Source of the DNA: Astrobacterium formosum
GTDB lineage: Bacteria; Pseudomonadota; Alphaproteobacteria; Rhizobiales; Xanthobacteraceae
NCBI GenBank assembly: GCA_030848545.1
Contig: JAVDCA010000001.1
Span: 1-64,000, forward strand
Length of the DNA stretch: 64,000 nucleotides
Direction: 5' to 3'
Shown here one piece after another: positions 52,515 to 63,444 of this stretch. The position numbers and the translations under genes were made by a program. The notes under the pieces were generated by a model. That model saw only the letters and a list, made by a program, of their open reading frames with translations. It searched no databases and was not told the DNA's origin. Numbering within the stretch: position 1 is the first letter of the stretch; the number at the start of each line of letters is the position of its first letter.

Positions 52515-54053
52515 ATGGAAGACGTCATGCTCTCCGCGCTCCTGCGCGTGGTCTCTCCGGAAGGCCTTCTGGTCCTGTTCATCGGTACGCTCGCGGGCCT
52601 GATCGTCGGCGCCTTGCCCGGCTTGTCGTCGACGATGGGGGTCGCGCTGTGCATCCCGATCACCTTCTCCATGCCGTCGGACATGTCGCTGGTCCTGATG
52701 GGAGCGGTGTACGTGAGTTCCGTCTACGGAGGCTCGATCACGGCGATCCTTTTGCGCACGCCGGGAACGGACGCTTCGATCGCGACCGCGCTCGACGGGT
52801 TTCCGCTCGCCGTCGCCGGCCGCAGCGGCGAAGCGCTCGGGATGTCGACCGTCGCGTCCCTGTTCGGTGGCACGCTCAGCGCCATCGCGCTGCTGGTCAT
52901 CGCGCCGCCGCTGGCGAAAATCGCGCTCATCTTCGGCCCGCACGAATACACCATCCTGACCGTCTTCGGTCTCGTCACCATCGTTGGCGTCGTGTCCGAC
53001 AATCCCATGAAAGGTGTCATCACGGCCGTGGCGGGGCTTCTGCTCGCGACCGTCGGGTTCGACAATTTTACCGGCTTTCGTCGCTTTACCTTCGGGAATT
53101 CCGAGCTCTTCGACGGAGTCCCCTTGCTGCCGGCTCTCATCGGCCTGTTTTCGGTTTCGCAGGCCCTCAATCTCATCGTGTCCAAGGACGGTGGAATCCT
53201 GAGCAAGGAAGCGGTGCTCGACGTCGCCGGCAGGATTCTGCCAGCGCTGCCGGACCTCAAGCGCTGCTTTCGCACGCTGATGCGATCTTCCTTCATCGGC
53301 ATCATCGTCGGCATCCTTCCGGGTGCGGGAACCAGCATCGCGGCATTCATCGCCTACAACGAAGCTCGCCGCCATTCCCCGACACCGGAGAATTTCGGCA
53401 AGGGTGAGCTCGAGGGGGTCGCCGCGCCGGAATCCGCCAACAACGCCGTCACCGGCGGCAGCCTCATTCCGACGCTGACACTCGGTATTCCGGGCAATGC
53501 CGTCACCGCCGTCTTCATCGGCGGACTGACCATCCATGGGCTGATTCCTGGTCCAAAGCTGTTCACCGACCATGCCGAGACCACCTACACCCTGATCTTC
53601 TCGCTGTTCTTCGCCAACTTCCTGTTCGCGATCATCGGAATCATCGGTGCTCGCTGGATCAGCCATGTGACGAGAATTCCGGGCGCGATCCTCAGCCCGA
53701 TGATCATCATCTTCAGCGTCATCGGATCCTACGCCCTGCGCAACAGCATGTTCGATGTGGCATTGGTCCTGGCCTTCGGGGTCGCCGGGTTCTTCATGGA
53801 ACGTTGGCGTTATCCGGCCGCACCTCTGGTCATCGCGCTCATTCTGGGTCCATTGCTGGAGGTCAATTTCCGCCGCTCCATGGAAATTGCCAACTGGGAC
53901 ATGACGACGTTCTTCACGCGGCCGGTGTCCGTGGTCCTCTGCGCGCTGGTCCTGCTGGCGATCGCCTATCCGATTTACGAGCACAGGAAAGCACGCCGGC
54001 GGGCCGGCAGCGGGAAGGCCTCGCCCTTGGGCGCCGGGCGCGACATCGATTGA
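52515..54053 (+). CDS. tctA: Tripartite tricarboxylate transporter large subunit TctA
   Basis: 512 residues with about 12 membrane helices. Signature GTLAGLIVGALPGLSSTMGV, YVSSVYGGSITAILLRTPGT, GILPGAGTSIAAFIAYNEAR, EGVAAPESANNAVTGGSLIP and TLTLGIPGNAVTAVFIGG are all characteristic of TctA. It is the ion-coupled carboxylate channel. The basic C-terminal tail (HRKARRRAGSGKASPLGAGR) is cytoplasmic. It is followed after 118 bases by the aminotransferase. Confidence 0.95.
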   Translation: MEDVMLSALLRVVSPEGLLVLFIGTLAGLIVGALPGLSSTMGVALCIPITFSMPSDMSLVLMGAVYVSSVYGGSITAILLRTPGTDASIATALDGFPLAVAGRSGEALGMSTVASLFGGTLSAIALLVIAPPLAKIALIFGPHEYTILTVFGLVTIVGVVSDNPMKGVITAVAGLLLATVGFDNFTGFRRFTFGNSELFDGVPLLPALIGLFSVSQALNLIVSKDGGILSKEAVLDVAGRILPALPDLKRCFRTLMRSSFIGIIVGILPGAGTSIAAFIAYNEARRHSPTPENFGKGELEGVAAPESANNAVTGGSLIPTLTLGIPGNAVTAVFIGGLTIHGLIPGPKLFTDHAETTYTLIFSLFFANFLFAIIGIIGARWISHVTRIPGAILSPMIIIFSVIGSYALRNSMFDVALVLAFGVAGFFMERWRYPAAPLVIALILGPLLEVNFRRSMEIANWDMTTFFTRPVSVVLCALVLLAIAYPIYEHRKARRRAGSGKASPLGAGRDID

Positions 54054-54111
54054 ACGATCCAACGCGTGTTGTCGTCGCCGGCTCGGGCGAGAAAGACTCT
54101 CCCGCCGGTGA

Positions 54112-55374
<1,263 letters not shown>

Positions 55375-55545
55375 ACCTTCTTCAGTTTCTCAGTTCTCTC
55401 TCGAACCGGCATCCGGTCGCCGGCATGGCGGGAGGATCGATTCCGCACGGGCGTCGGCTGAGAAAATGCTCCGCCGCTGAACTTGTGGAGTTTGGGAGGC
55501 TGTAGCCTCCCTGTGCGAGGCCTTGACTCGGCAAGCCATTCACGC

Positions 55546-55580
55546 GATCGCGACCCGATCGATGCGATCGGATCGCGATC
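55546..55580. terminator. Hairpin between convergent aminotransferase and denD
   Basis: GATCGCGACCCGATC (55546-55560) pairs with 55566-55580 with one mismatch over 15 positions and a five-base loop. No T-run follows. It lies in the 230-base gap between the aminotransferase (plus) and denD (minus) and may end transcription from either side. No gene was seen in 55375-55604. Confidence 0.5.
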
Positions 55581-55604
55581 CGGATTCCGCAAGGTCGTGG
55601 GCCG

Positions 55605-56585
55605 CTACTTGACGAACGTGCCGCCGAGTTCGTCGTCGATGTGGATGCGGATGATCTCGTCGAAATTGGCTTCCGCCTTGAAGCCGAGGGCGAGCGCGCG
55701 CCTGGGATCGAAACGGCGCGGCCAATTGGCGACGATCTTCTTGATGGTCTCGTCGGGTTTGCGCACGATGCGGGCGGCGACCTTCGCTCCGGCGATGCGC
55801 GTCAACGCCGCAATCTGTTCGGCGACCGTGCAGGCGACGCCTGGCATGGCGAGGTTGATGCGCGAGCCGAGGAGCTTGCGATCGAGCTCGGCGCCGTGGA
55901 TCAGGAAACCGACCGCCGAGCGCGGCGAGGCGTGCCAGTGCATGACGTCGTCGGCGACCGGCAGGTTCGCCTCCTGGCCGGCGAGCGGCTCGCGGATGAT
56001 GCCGGAGAAGAAGCCGGAGGCGGCGAGGTTCGGCTTGCCGGGCCGCACGCAGATGGTGGGAAGGCGGATGCCGATGCCGTCGAGGATGCCGCGCCGGGTG
56101 TAGTCGGCGAGCAGCAGTTCGCAGACCGCCTTCTGGGTGCCGTAGGACGTCATCGGGGTGAGATGGAATTCGTCCGCAATGGCGTCCGGGAACGGGGCGC
56201 CGAACACCGCGATGGACGACGTGAACACGAAGTTGGGCTTGTAGTCGCCCATCTTGCGGATCGCCTCGAGGAGAAGGCGCGTGCCGTCGAGATTGATGCG
56301 ATAGCCTTTTTCGAAATTGGCCTCGGCCTCGCCGGACACGATGGCGGCGAGATGGAAGATCACGTCGGGCCGTTGCGCGATCATCTTTTCGGCTTCGCCT
56401 TCGGCCGACATGTCGGTGGCGACCGTCTCGACCTGGCCGGTGAAACCGGCCGGCCGATCCGGCTGGACGATGTCCACCAGGGTGAGGCGATCGAGAGACT
56501 TGCCGGCGAGGGAGCCGTCGGCGACGAGCCGCGCGGTCAGCTTGCGGCCGACCATGCCGGCGGCACCGGTGATGAGAACATGCAT
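55605..56585 (-). CDS. denD: D-erythronate dehydrogenase-type SDR (DenD family)
   Basis: 326 residues, extended short-chain dehydrogenase: HVLITGAAGMVGRKLTARLV (cofactor loop), FHLAAIVSGEAEANFEKGYR, FTSSIAVFGAPFPD (Ser), and the catalytic SYGTQKAVCELLLADYTRRG (Tyr-x3-Lys). The C-terminus ends IIRIHIDDELGGTFVK, copied in the pseudogene at 48955. DenD oxidises D-erythronate at C2; close relatives act on other sugar acids or nucleotide sugars, so the substrate is probable rather than certain. The start at ATG 56585 is 8 bases downstream of the dehydratase gene, forming an operon. Confidence 0.85.
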   Translation of the reverse strand: MHVLITGAAGMVGRKLTARLVADGSLAGKSLDRLTLVDIVQPDRPAGFTGQVETVATDMSAEGEAEKMIAQRPDVIFHLAAIVSGEAEANFEKGYRINLDGTRLLLEAIRKMGDYKPNFVFTSSIAVFGAPFPDAIADEFHLTPMTSYGTQKAVCELLLADYTRRGILDGIGIRLPTICVRPGKPNLAASGFFSGIIREPLAGQEANLPVADDVMHWHASPRSAVGFLIHGAELDRKLLGSRINLAMPGVACTVAEQIAALTRIAGAKVAARIVRKPDETIKKIVANWPRRFDPRRALALGFKAEANFDEIIRIHIDDELGGTFVK

Positions 56586-56593
56586 GTTTTCAC

Positions 56594-58402
56594 TCAGTGG
56601 TTGTCTCGGGGGGTGCTGGCGTGGGCCACACGTTGATACTTCACGGCGGGCTTGAGCACCATGCCGTCGGCGAGCTGGTCCACCATTCCGCGCTGGATTT
56701 CCTGCCACGGCGTCTGGCTGGCCGGATATTTGAAGCCGCCTTGGGCTTCCAGCGCGGTGCGGCGCTCCGCGAGTTCGGCGTCGGGAATGAGAATGTCGGC
56801 GGTGCCTTTCCGGAGATCGATGCGGACGCGGTCACCGGTCTTCAGGAGGCCGATGCCGCCGCCGGCGGCAGCTTCCGGCGAGGCATTGAGGATCGAGGGC
56901 GAACCGGAGGTGCCCGACTGGCGGCCGTCGCCGATGCAGGGAAGCGCCGTGATGCCGCGTTTGATCAGGGCCGCCGGCGGCTGCATGTTGACCACTTCCG
57001 CCGCACCCGGATAGCCGATCGGGCCGGCGCCGCGGATGAACAGGAGCGTGCGCTCGTCGATGGCGAGATCGGGGTCGTCGATGCGGTGGTGATAGTCCTC
57101 CGGTCCCTCGAACACGACGGCGCGCCCTTCGAAGGCGTCCGGGTCGTTCGGGTTCGAAAGATACATGCGACGGAAGTCCTCGGAGACGACACTCGTCTTC
57201 ATGATGGCGGAGTCGAACAGGTTGCCCGACAGCACCTTGAAGCCGGCCTGGGCCTTCATGGGCTGCCCGTAGGGACGGATGACGTCGGTGTCCTGGATCA
57301 GGGCGTCGGCGACGTTGTCGCCCATGGTGCGGCCGTTGGCCGTCATGGCGTCGGCATGCAGGCGTCCGGCAGTGAGGAGCTCGTGCAGGACCGCCGGCAG
57401 GCCGCCGGCGCGGAAATACTCCTCGCCCAGATAGTGGCCGGCCGGCTGCATGTTGAGAAGGAGCGGCACGTCGTAACCGACCTTCTCCCAGTCGGTGATC
57501 GACAGGTCGACGCCGATGTGGCGCGCGATGGCGTTGAGATGGATCGGCGCATTGGTGGAGCCGCCGATGGCCGAGCAGGCCGCGATGGCGTTTTCGAACG
57601 CCTTGCGGGTCATGATGTCGGAGGGTTTGAGATCCTCATGCACCATTTCCACGATCCGCAGGCCGGTCTCGTAGGCGAACTGGCCGCGCTCCTTGTAGGG
57701 CGCCGGAATGGCGGCGCAGCCCGGCAGGGTCATGCCGAGCGCTTCCGCCATGGCGTTCATGGTCGAGGCGGTCCCCATGGTGTTGCAATGGCCGATGGAG
57801 GGCGCGGAAGCGGCCGCGATGTCGATGAACTGCTGGTCGTCGATGCGGCCGGCGGCGAGTTCCTCGCGGGCTTTCCATACCGCCATGCCGGAGCCGCAGC
57901 GCTCGCCCTTCCACCAGCCGTTGAGCATGGGACCGCCGCACAGGACGATCGCCGGCAGATCGACGGTCGCGGCCGCCATCAGGCAGGCCGGCGTGGTCTT
58001 ATCGCAGCCGGTCAGGAGCACGACGCCGTCGAGCGGATAGCCGTAGAGCACCTCGACGAGGCCCAGATAGGCGAGGTTGCGGTCGAGCGAGGCGGTCGGG
58101 CGCTTGCCGGTCTCCTGGATGGGATGGACCGGAAATTCGAAGGCGATGCCGCCGGCGGTGCGGATCGCCTCGCGCACGCGTTGCGCCAGATCGAGGTGGT
58201 GCCGGTTGCAGGGCGAGAGGTCGGAGCCGGTCTGGGCGATGCCGATGATGGGCTTGCCGGAGCGCAGCTCGGCCGAGGTCAGGCCGAAATTCATGTAGCG
58301 CTCGAGATAGAGCGCCGTCATGCCCGGGTTGTCGGGATTGTCGAACCACAGCTGCGAGCGCAGCTTGAGCTTGTGCGACGCCGGGGGCTTGCGGTCGGTC
58401 AT
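56594..58402 (-). CDS. IlvD/Edd-family sugar-acid dehydratase
   Basis: 602 residues. Fe-S ligands Cys65 ([12 protein letters not shown]), Cys133 ([12 protein letters not shown]) and Cys206 ([13 protein letters not shown]) have the 68- and 73-residue spacing of [2Fe-2S] L-arabinonate/D-xylonate dehydratases, and the N-terminal [20 protein letters not shown] is typical of that sugar-acid branch and not of IlvD itself. Other blocks are [20 protein letters not shown] and [14 protein letters not shown]. It dehydrates an aldonate to a 2-keto-3-deoxy acid. ATG 58402 follows GAGGAAG. denD is 8 bases downstream. The exact sugar acid is not known. Confidence 0.93.
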   Translation of the reverse strand: MTDRKPPASHKLKLRSQLWFDNPDNPGMTALYLERYMNFGLTSAELRSGKPIIGIAQTGSDLSPCNRHHLDLAQRVREAIRTAGGIAFEFPVHPIQETGKRPTASLDRNLAYLGLVEVLYGYPLDGVVLLTGCDKTTPACLMAAATVDLPAIVLCGGPMLNGWWKGERCGSGMAVWKAREELAAGRIDDQQFIDIAAASAPSIGHCNTMGTASTMNAMAEALGMTLPGCAAIPAPYKERGQFAYETGLRIVEMVHEDLKPSDIMTRKAFENAIAACSAIGGSTNAPIHLNAIARHIGVDLSITDWEKVGYDVPLLLNMQPAGHYLGEEYFRAGGLPAVLHELLTAGRLHADAMTANGRTMGDNVADALIQDTDVIRPYGQPMKAQAGFKVLSGNLFDSAIMKTSVVSEDFRRMYLSNPNDPDAFEGRAVVFEGPEDYHHRIDDPDLAIDERTLLFIRGAGPIGYPGAAEVVNMQPPAALIKRGITALPCIGDGRQSGTSGSPSILNASPEAAAGGGIGLLKTGDRVRIDLRKGTADILIPDAELAERRTALEAQGGFKYPASQTPWQEIQRGMVDQLADGMVLKPAVKYQRVAHASTPRDNH

Positions 58403-58618
58403 TTCCAATCTTCCTCGGGCTGTACGGGATTTACCGTAGAAGATGCACCGGCTGGGCCGGCGAATGCAAGCAAGCGCGAGAATCGGGCCTCGGCAATCAC
58501 CGGCGCAACGCTGCGGAAAGCCCGGACGGGGCGTTCTTTACGGCAATTTTACCAACCCGGACGTATGCAGGTGAAGTTGCGCCAAGCCGTTTTCACTCGC
58601 CAGAAGGCTCGAAAACCA

Positions 58619-59725
58619 ATGCCCGAACCGGCCGGTTCGCGCCCTGTCTCGCCGTCGGCCTCGCCCGATTCGGGATCAATCATCGCCGCCGCGCCGTCGG
58701 CGGCGGAAATCGCCCGCGCCACGGCGGTCGCCGGCCAGGCTTTCGAGCGCATCGCGGCGCTCAACCTGCCGCCCAGCCCGGTCTTCTACGAGATCTGGTT
58801 CACCTATTTTTCCGGCCACCACAAGGCTCTCAACCGCGCCATCGACGCCTTGCCCGAACAGACCGCGGCGGCGCTGCAGCGCGTCCACGACGACCACCTG
58901 TCACCCGACCGGTTCCTGTCGCGGGTCCACAAGCTCACCGACGGCCTGCACGGCGAGGCCCGCAATCTGGTCGGCCTGCTCGAACGGGCGCACGAATCCA
59001 GCTCAGGGTATTGCGACGGTCTCGCCGAGGCAAAGCGCGGCCTCGACTCGCGCGCCGCCCCCATGGCGATCGAAGCGGTGATCGCCGAACTGGTGCGCTC
59101 CACCACCGAGATCATGCGCACCAACGGCGTGCTGCAGGCGCAGCTCAAGAAATCCGAGGCGCAGGTGCAGAACCTGCAGGCGAGCCTCGAGCAGGTCCAG
59201 ACCGAGAGCATGACCGACGTCCTGACGGCGACGCTCAACCGCGCCGCCTTCGACCGGGCTTTCGCGACCATGTCGGCGCGTGCCGAGAGCACCGGCGAAC
59301 CCCTGTGCCTGGTGTTCATCGACATCGATCACTTCAAGCATTTCAACGATCGTCACGGGCACCTGGTGGGCGACGACGTCTTGCGTCTCGCCGCCTTGAT
59401 CCTCAAGCAGTGCGCCCGCGACGGCGACGTGGTCGCCCGCCTCGGCGGCGACGAGTTCGCGGTCCTTCTGCCCGGCACCTCGATGCCGGACGCGTGCGTG
59501 GTCGCCAGCGGCATCCTGCGCGCCGTCACCGAGCACAAGGTGATACGCCGCTCGACGCAACAGCAGCTCGGGCAGATGTCGGTGTCGATCGGCGTGGCGC
59601 AATTCGCCGCCGGGCTGTCGCCGGAAGACGTGATCAATTGCGCCGACCAAAGGCTCTACGCGGCCAAGCGCGCCGGCCGCAATCGCATCGTCGCCACCGA
59701 CGAGATGCTCACGACATCCGGGTAA
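58619..59725 (+). CDS. Cytoplasmic diguanylate cyclase (GGDEF)
   Basis: About 368 residues (386 from an alternative ATG at 58565). An N-terminal helical domain (about 20-150; FYEIWFTYFSGHHKALNRAI) leads to a coiled coil (QLKKSEAQVQNLQASLEQVQ) and then a GGDEF domain: DVLTATLNRAAF, FIDIDHFKHFNDRHGHLVGD and the active site RLGGDEFAVLLPG, with RDGD five residues upstream as an I-site. No membrane segment. It should synthesise cyclic di-GMP in response to an internal cue. AGAAGG lies 11 bases before ATG 58619. It sits among sugar-acid genes without evident functional link. A very long frame that continues upstream antisense to the dehydratase is not real. The 216 bases 58403-58618 hold no other gene. 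Confidence 0.9.
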   Translation: MPEPAGSRPVSPSASPDSGSIIAAAPSAAEIARATAVAGQAFERIAALNLPPSPVFYEIWFTYFSGHHKALNRAIDALPEQTAAALQRVHDDHLSPDRFLSRVHKLTDGLHGEARNLVGLLERAHESSSGYCDGLAEAKRGLDSRAAPMAIEAVIAELVRSTTEIMRTNGVLQAQLKKSEAQVQNLQASLEQVQTESMTDVLTATLNRAAFDRAFATMSARAESTGEPLCLVFIDIDHFKHFNDRHGHLVGDDVLRLAALILKQCARDGDVVARLGGDEFAVLLPGTSMPDACVVASGILRAVTEHKVIRRSTQQQLGQMSVSIGVAQFAAGLSPEDVINCADQRLYAAKRAGRNRIVATDEMLTTSG

Positions 59726-59807
59726 TGCCCGCTTTCGCGGGCACGCCCGGGGGATGTGATCAAGCGGATGTCCTATGACACGCCGATTCCGGCCTGCACG
59801 ACGCCGA

Positions 59808-60749
59808 TCACGCCGCCAGATCGGGAGCCGTATATTGGCGGGTCTGATAGACGGCTCGGGCGGTCTCGCAGAACAGCAGCTCCTGATCGGCCCGCGGATA
59901 CCTCGCCACAATCCGTTTGAAGCCTGAAAAGATGGTGTCAAACGAGGCGCACAGGCTGTCGACTGGAAAATTGCTTCCGAACATGGCGCGGCGCGGTGAG
60001 AACAGGTCGACGATCTGCTCGACGATCCACCGGTTGTCTTCGACCGTCCACGGGCGGCTGCGCAGCCCTATGCCGGAGATCTTGACCCGCACATTGGGCT
60101 CTTCGGACAGACGCGCCATCGCGGCACGCCACCCCGCGAGCCCTTCGGGGCTGCGATCGGACGGCAACCCGGAATGATTGAGAATGATGATGGTACGCGG
60201 GAAGTCGCGCGCCAGCCGGATCGCCTCGTCGAGATTCCACCACGGCGTCTGCAGGTCGAAGTGCAGTCCATGTCGCTCGAGCAGCGCATAGCCGCGTCGC
60301 CATTTGTCGTCGGACATCAATGTGCGCCGCCGCCCCACTTCGGCCGGAGTCTCCGGTCCGCCGGGCTTGTGGCGAACGCTGCGCACGCGCGGGAATGCGG
60401 CTTGTCCGGCCAGAACGGCAGCGACGTCGTCGCGATCGAGCCAGGCCTGCGCCACGATGGCACTCGGCAGTCCATGGCGCTCCGCCAGGGCCGACGCGTA
60501 CCGGGTCTCGTCGATCGGCGTCGCCGGATCCCACTCGGTCTCGATGTAGACGGATTCACACACGTGGTGCCGGGCGGTGTCCTTGCGGTAGTCATCCGGC
60601 AGATAGCGCCGCTTGATCGCGGAGTAGTCGCCGTAACGGAACGGAATGAGGGTGCCCGGCCTGAGCCAGGGGTGATCGTTGACGAACGGGTCCCAGAAAT
60701 GATGATGGGCATCGACGACCGGGCCGTCCCACAAAGCTTCCTCGCTCAT
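59808..60749 (-). CDS. Amidohydrolase-2 family, lactonase-type
   Basis: 313 residues, TIM barrel metal-dependent hydrolase. VVDAHHHFWDPFVNDHPWLR carries the metal-binding H-x-H, IIILNHSGLPSDR a further His, and FGSNFPVDSL the catalytic Asp. It belongs to the COG3618 group, which contains L-fucono- and other sugar lactonases. The overlap of its ATG (60749) with the stop of the MFS gene indicates one mRNA. With the dehydratase and DenD-type enzymes nearby it may open a sugar lactone before dehydration. Longer frames to 60974 run into the MFS gene and are rejected. Confidence 0.88.
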   Translation of the reverse strand: MSEEALWDGPVVDAHHHFWDPFVNDHPWLRPGTLIPFRYGDYSAIKRRYLPDDYRKDTARHHVCESVYIETEWDPATPIDETRYASALAERHGLPSAIVAQAWLDRDDVAAVLAGQAAFPRVRSVRHKPGGPETPAEVGRRRTLMSDDKWRRGYALLERHGLHFDLQTPWWNLDEAIRLARDFPRTIIILNHSGLPSDRSPEGLAGWRAAMARLSEEPNVRVKISGIGLRSRPWTVEDNRWIVEQIVDLFSPRRAMFGSNFPVDSLCASFDTIFSGFKRIVARYPRADQELLFCETARAVYQTRQYTAPDLAA

Positions 60750-62011
60750 CAGCGTGCCTCCGCGTTCCGGAAATCGATCAGCATCGTGCCCGCCACGTAG
60801 AGCGCCGCGCACGCTGCGAAGAAGTACAGCACCATCAGGTAGGCGCCCGTCACCTGAAGGATCAGTCCGGTAATGATCGGAACCGCGATGCCGCTGGAGC
60901 TGCCAGCGAAATTCATCAAGCCGCCGACCACGCCGACCTTGTCCTTGGGCGCCAAGATCGCCGGCAGGCTCCAATACAGGCTGCCGAAATAGAGCAGAAA
61001 CACGGTAACCGACAGGACCGCCACAGCGGCGACCGGATCGTTCACCAGCGGCAACGCGATGAAAGTCGCCATGACGCCGAGCCCGGTGACGCCGAGCGCG
61101 CTCTTGTAGACGACCGAGCGCGGCATGCCCATGTCTTGCAGTTTGTCGACCAGGAAGCCGCTGGCGAGCGATCCGAACATGCCGCCGAAGAACATCACGA
61201 AGGTTGCGCCGCCCATCTGTTTGAGGTCGAAGCCACGGGCCTGGGCGAGATAGCTCGGGCCCCAGGTCATGAGGCCGAAATTGATCATGGCCCAGCTCAT
61301 TCGCCCGATCAGGATGGCGGCGTAGGAGCGTCCCGATATCGCGCGCTTCGTGGACTGCGCGTCGGCTTCCCCTGTCGATGCCTTGGCACGAATGATGTCG
61401 AGTTCGGCCTTGTTGATGCGTGGATGCTCGGACGGATCGTCACGAAGGTACCACCAGGAAACGATCCCGAGCACCACCGTCGCCAGGCCGGCGACCACGA
61501 ACGCGCTACGCCATGAGCCGAGCGACAGGATGAGCCAGGCGATGATGACGCCGCCGAAGGCCGCGCCGAGGGGCGAGCCGCTGTCGACGAGCACGGCACC
61601 GCGGGCGCGCTCCTTGCGCGACAACCAGATGGAATTGAGCTTGGCGCCGGCCGGAAAGAGCGGTGCTTCCGCGGCGCCTAGCCCGATGCGACTGATGAAC
61701 AGCGTCACCCAGCCGGTGGCGAGACCTGCGACCGCCTGGAACGCGCCCCAGCCGACGGTTGCGCCGGTGATCAGGGTGCGCGGACCGAAGCGGTCGATCA
61801 GCCAACCGCCGGGAACCTGCAGCAACGCGTAGCTCCAGAAGAACGCACTGAGCATCAGCCCTTGCAGCGCCGGCTCGAGCGAGAATTCCTTGGCGATGGT
61901 GGGCATCGCGATCGACAGCGTGACGCGGTCGATCATGTTGATGACGACCAGAACGAAGACGACTGCGAATATCCGCCAGCGGACCGTCGTTGCGCGTTGC
62001 TGCTCCGTCAT
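60749..62011 (-). CDS. MFS carrier, ACS family (hexuronate/aldarate type)
   Basis: 420 residues, 12 membrane helices. MIDRVTLSIAMPTIAKEFSL and YALLQVPGGWLIDRFGPR, then LFPAGAKLNSIWLSRKERAR, are typical of anion:cation symporters such as those for glucarate and hexuronates. The start at ATG 62011 has GGAGA nine bases upstream; ATG 62020 is too close to it. It overlaps the amidohydrolase start. A LysR gene lies divergently 145 bases away. It presumably brings in the sugar acid or lactone handled by the nearby enzymes. Confidence 0.92.
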   Translation of the reverse strand: MTEQQRATTVRWRIFAVVFVLVVINMIDRVTLSIAMPTIAKEFSLEPALQGLMLSAFFWSYALLQVPGGWLIDRFGPRTLITGATVGWGAFQAVAGLATGWVTLFISRIGLGAAEAPLFPAGAKLNSIWLSRKERARGAVLVDSGSPLGAAFGGVIIAWLILSLGSWRSAFVVAGLATVVLGIVSWWYLRDDPSEHPRINKAELDIIRAKASTGEADAQSTKRAISGRSYAAILIGRMSWAMINFGLMTWGPSYLAQARGFDLKQMGGATFVMFFGGMFGSLASGFLVDKLQDMGMPRSVVYKSALGVTGLGVMATFIALPLVNDPVAAVAVLSVTVFLLYFGSLYWSLPAILAPKDKVGVVGGLMNFAGSSSGIAVPIITGLILQVTGAYLMVLYFFAACAALYVAGTMLIDFRNAEAR

Positions 62012-62127
62012 GACAATCATTCTCCAGTTTGTCGCGTGCGACGCTCCGGGGGCTGCCAGTCGCTGAGGGCGCGGACCATATCCGCCCGCGGTATTGCTGA
62101 ATAATGCTGATTTCGGATACAGTGATC

Positions 62128-62139
62128 ATAAATTGTTAT
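62128..62139. promoter_or_regulatory. Candidate LysR site
   Basis: ATAA-ATTG-TTAT, a small AT-rich dyad with T-N11-A-like spacing, between the MFS gene (start 62011) and the LysR gene (start 62157). It is near the LysR start, consistent with autoregulation. Confidence 0.35.
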
Positions 62140-62156
62140 AACTCGGAGCATGGCCC

Positions 62157-63113
62157 ATGGACGACAAGGCCACCCAGGAGCTCGGCGTAGACTTGTCGCT
62201 GTTCAAGCGGGTCAAGAGCCGCCAGATGTTGCTGCTGATCGCATTGGCCGGTTCGCGTAGCCTGCGCGAGGCGGCCGCTCAACTGGAGATGACGCAGCCG
62301 GGCGCGACGAAGCTGTTGCAGGACCTCGAACTCACCATCGGCCACCGGCTGTTCGAGCGCGGCCCGCGCGGTATGCAGCCGAACGACTACGGCGAAGCGA
62401 TGATCCGGCACGCCCGCCTGATCTTTGCTGATCTTAGCCGCACTCGGCTGGAGATCTCTGCGATGTCGTCGGGAGCCACAGGGCGCATCCGGATCGGCGC
62501 GGTCATCAGCGTCATTCCGTTCCTTCTGGCGCGCGCGGTGGCGCGGCTGAAGAAGCAGTTTCCGCGCCTGTTCGTATCGATCGAAGTCGGCACCAGCGAC
62601 GGCTTGGTGCCTCTGCTGACATCCGGTGAGCTCGACGTTCTGGTGGCGCGGCCGCTCGTGCTCGCCGATCGGCCGGAGTTCAAATACGAGGAACTCATCA
62701 ACGAGCCGCTACAGATCGTCTCACGCAAGGGGCATCCGCTCGCCCGGCGTCGAACACTGGCTCTGCGCGATCTCGCCGGGCAAGCCTGGGCGCTTCTGCC
62801 GACGCGCACGCCGATGCGCAAGGTCCTCGAACCGGTGTTCGCAGACATCGGCCCTGGAGAGCCGCACAATTTGGTCGAGACTTCGTCGGTGATGACCATG
62901 ATCGCGCTGATGCAGGAGAGCGACATGCTTGCGGTCATGCCCGAGGACATTGCACGTTTCAGTGTGAGAAGCGGCCTGTTGCGGAAGCTTTCGATCGATC
63001 TGCCGCCGATCATGGGGGCTTACGGGATCGTGACGCGTCGCGACCGCATCGAATCACCGGGTACGGCCGCCTTCCTGCAGCATCTCAGAGCAACGAAAAA
63101 CGCCGCCACCTGA
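62157..63113 (+). CDS. LysR-family regulator of the sugar-acid cluster
   Basis: 318 residues. HTH region about 18-78 (MLLLIALAGSRSLREAAAQL, MTQPGATKLLQDLELTIGHR) preceded by an N-terminal extension of some 15 residues (MDDKATQELGVDLSLFKRVK), which is seen in the GbpR/PcaQ-like branch. The effector domain (from about 95) starts GRIRIGAVISVIPFLLARAV. It is divergent from the ACS-family carrier gene and probably activates carrier and amidohydrolase in response to the sugar acid. Confidence 0.92.
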   Translation: MDDKATQELGVDLSLFKRVKSRQMLLLIALAGSRSLREAAAQLEMTQPGATKLLQDLELTIGHRLFERGPRGMQPNDYGEAMIRHARLIFADLSRTRLEISAMSSGATGRIRIGAVISVIPFLLARAVARLKKQFPRLFVSIEVGTSDGLVPLLTSGELDVLVARPLVLADRPEFKYEELINEPLQIVSRKGHPLARRRTLALRDLAGQAWALLPTRTPMRKVLEPVFADIGPGEPHNLVETSSVMTMIALMQESDMLAVMPEDIARFSVRSGLLRKLSIDLPPIMGAYGIVTRRDRIESPGTAAFLQHLRATKNAAT

Positions 63114-63444
63114 TGGTCACCGGTGCAGAGGGGCGCTGGTACGTCGGTGTCGCAGGGAGAGCAGCTGGACAGACCGGCGATCCACAGGCGCGTTAGCCGC
63201 ACCCATAAAAAAGCAAGGCCCTGCCTCAGTGATCGGCAGAGCCTTACTCGAAGCCACCCGCGTGCCGGGGTGGGGGGAGGGGGACGGAGCACGCGGACAA
63301 CTTCATTCCCAGTGACCACAAAATAGGTTGCCGCCCCTGTGTTTCAAGGGACGCGTCGCCGCAGGAGCGGCGACGGGATGTCGCGCCGTCGGTCGTCCAC
63401 CGGGAAGCTCAATGGCTGAAGCTCAATGGCTTGAGCCGGGCGCC
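63114..63444. other. Intergenic between convergent genes
   Basis: 331 bases without a supported gene. Contains the hairpin at 63207-63245 and a G-rich stretch (GGGGTGGGGGGAGGGGGACGG near 63270) that could form a quadruplex-like structure on the plus strand; neither implies a coding function. Confidence 0.5.
63207..63245 (-). terminator. Terminator hairpin (minus strand)
   Basis: Arms at 63215-63225 (AAGGCCCTGCC) and 63235-63245 (GGCAGAGCCTT) pair with one mismatch, loop of nine. On the minus strand the stem is followed by T's (complement of the A's at 63207-63212), a rho-independent terminator for the isochorismatase-family gene; it may also end the LysR transcript. Confidence 0.7.

Noticed and set aside
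56597-58564. Open plus-strand frame of about 650 codons antisense to the dehydratase, continuous with the GGDEF gene
   Set aside because: It is the mirror of a high-GC gene. Only the part from about 58565/58619 has protein-like sequence and a recognised domain; the dehydratase on the other strand is unequivocal.
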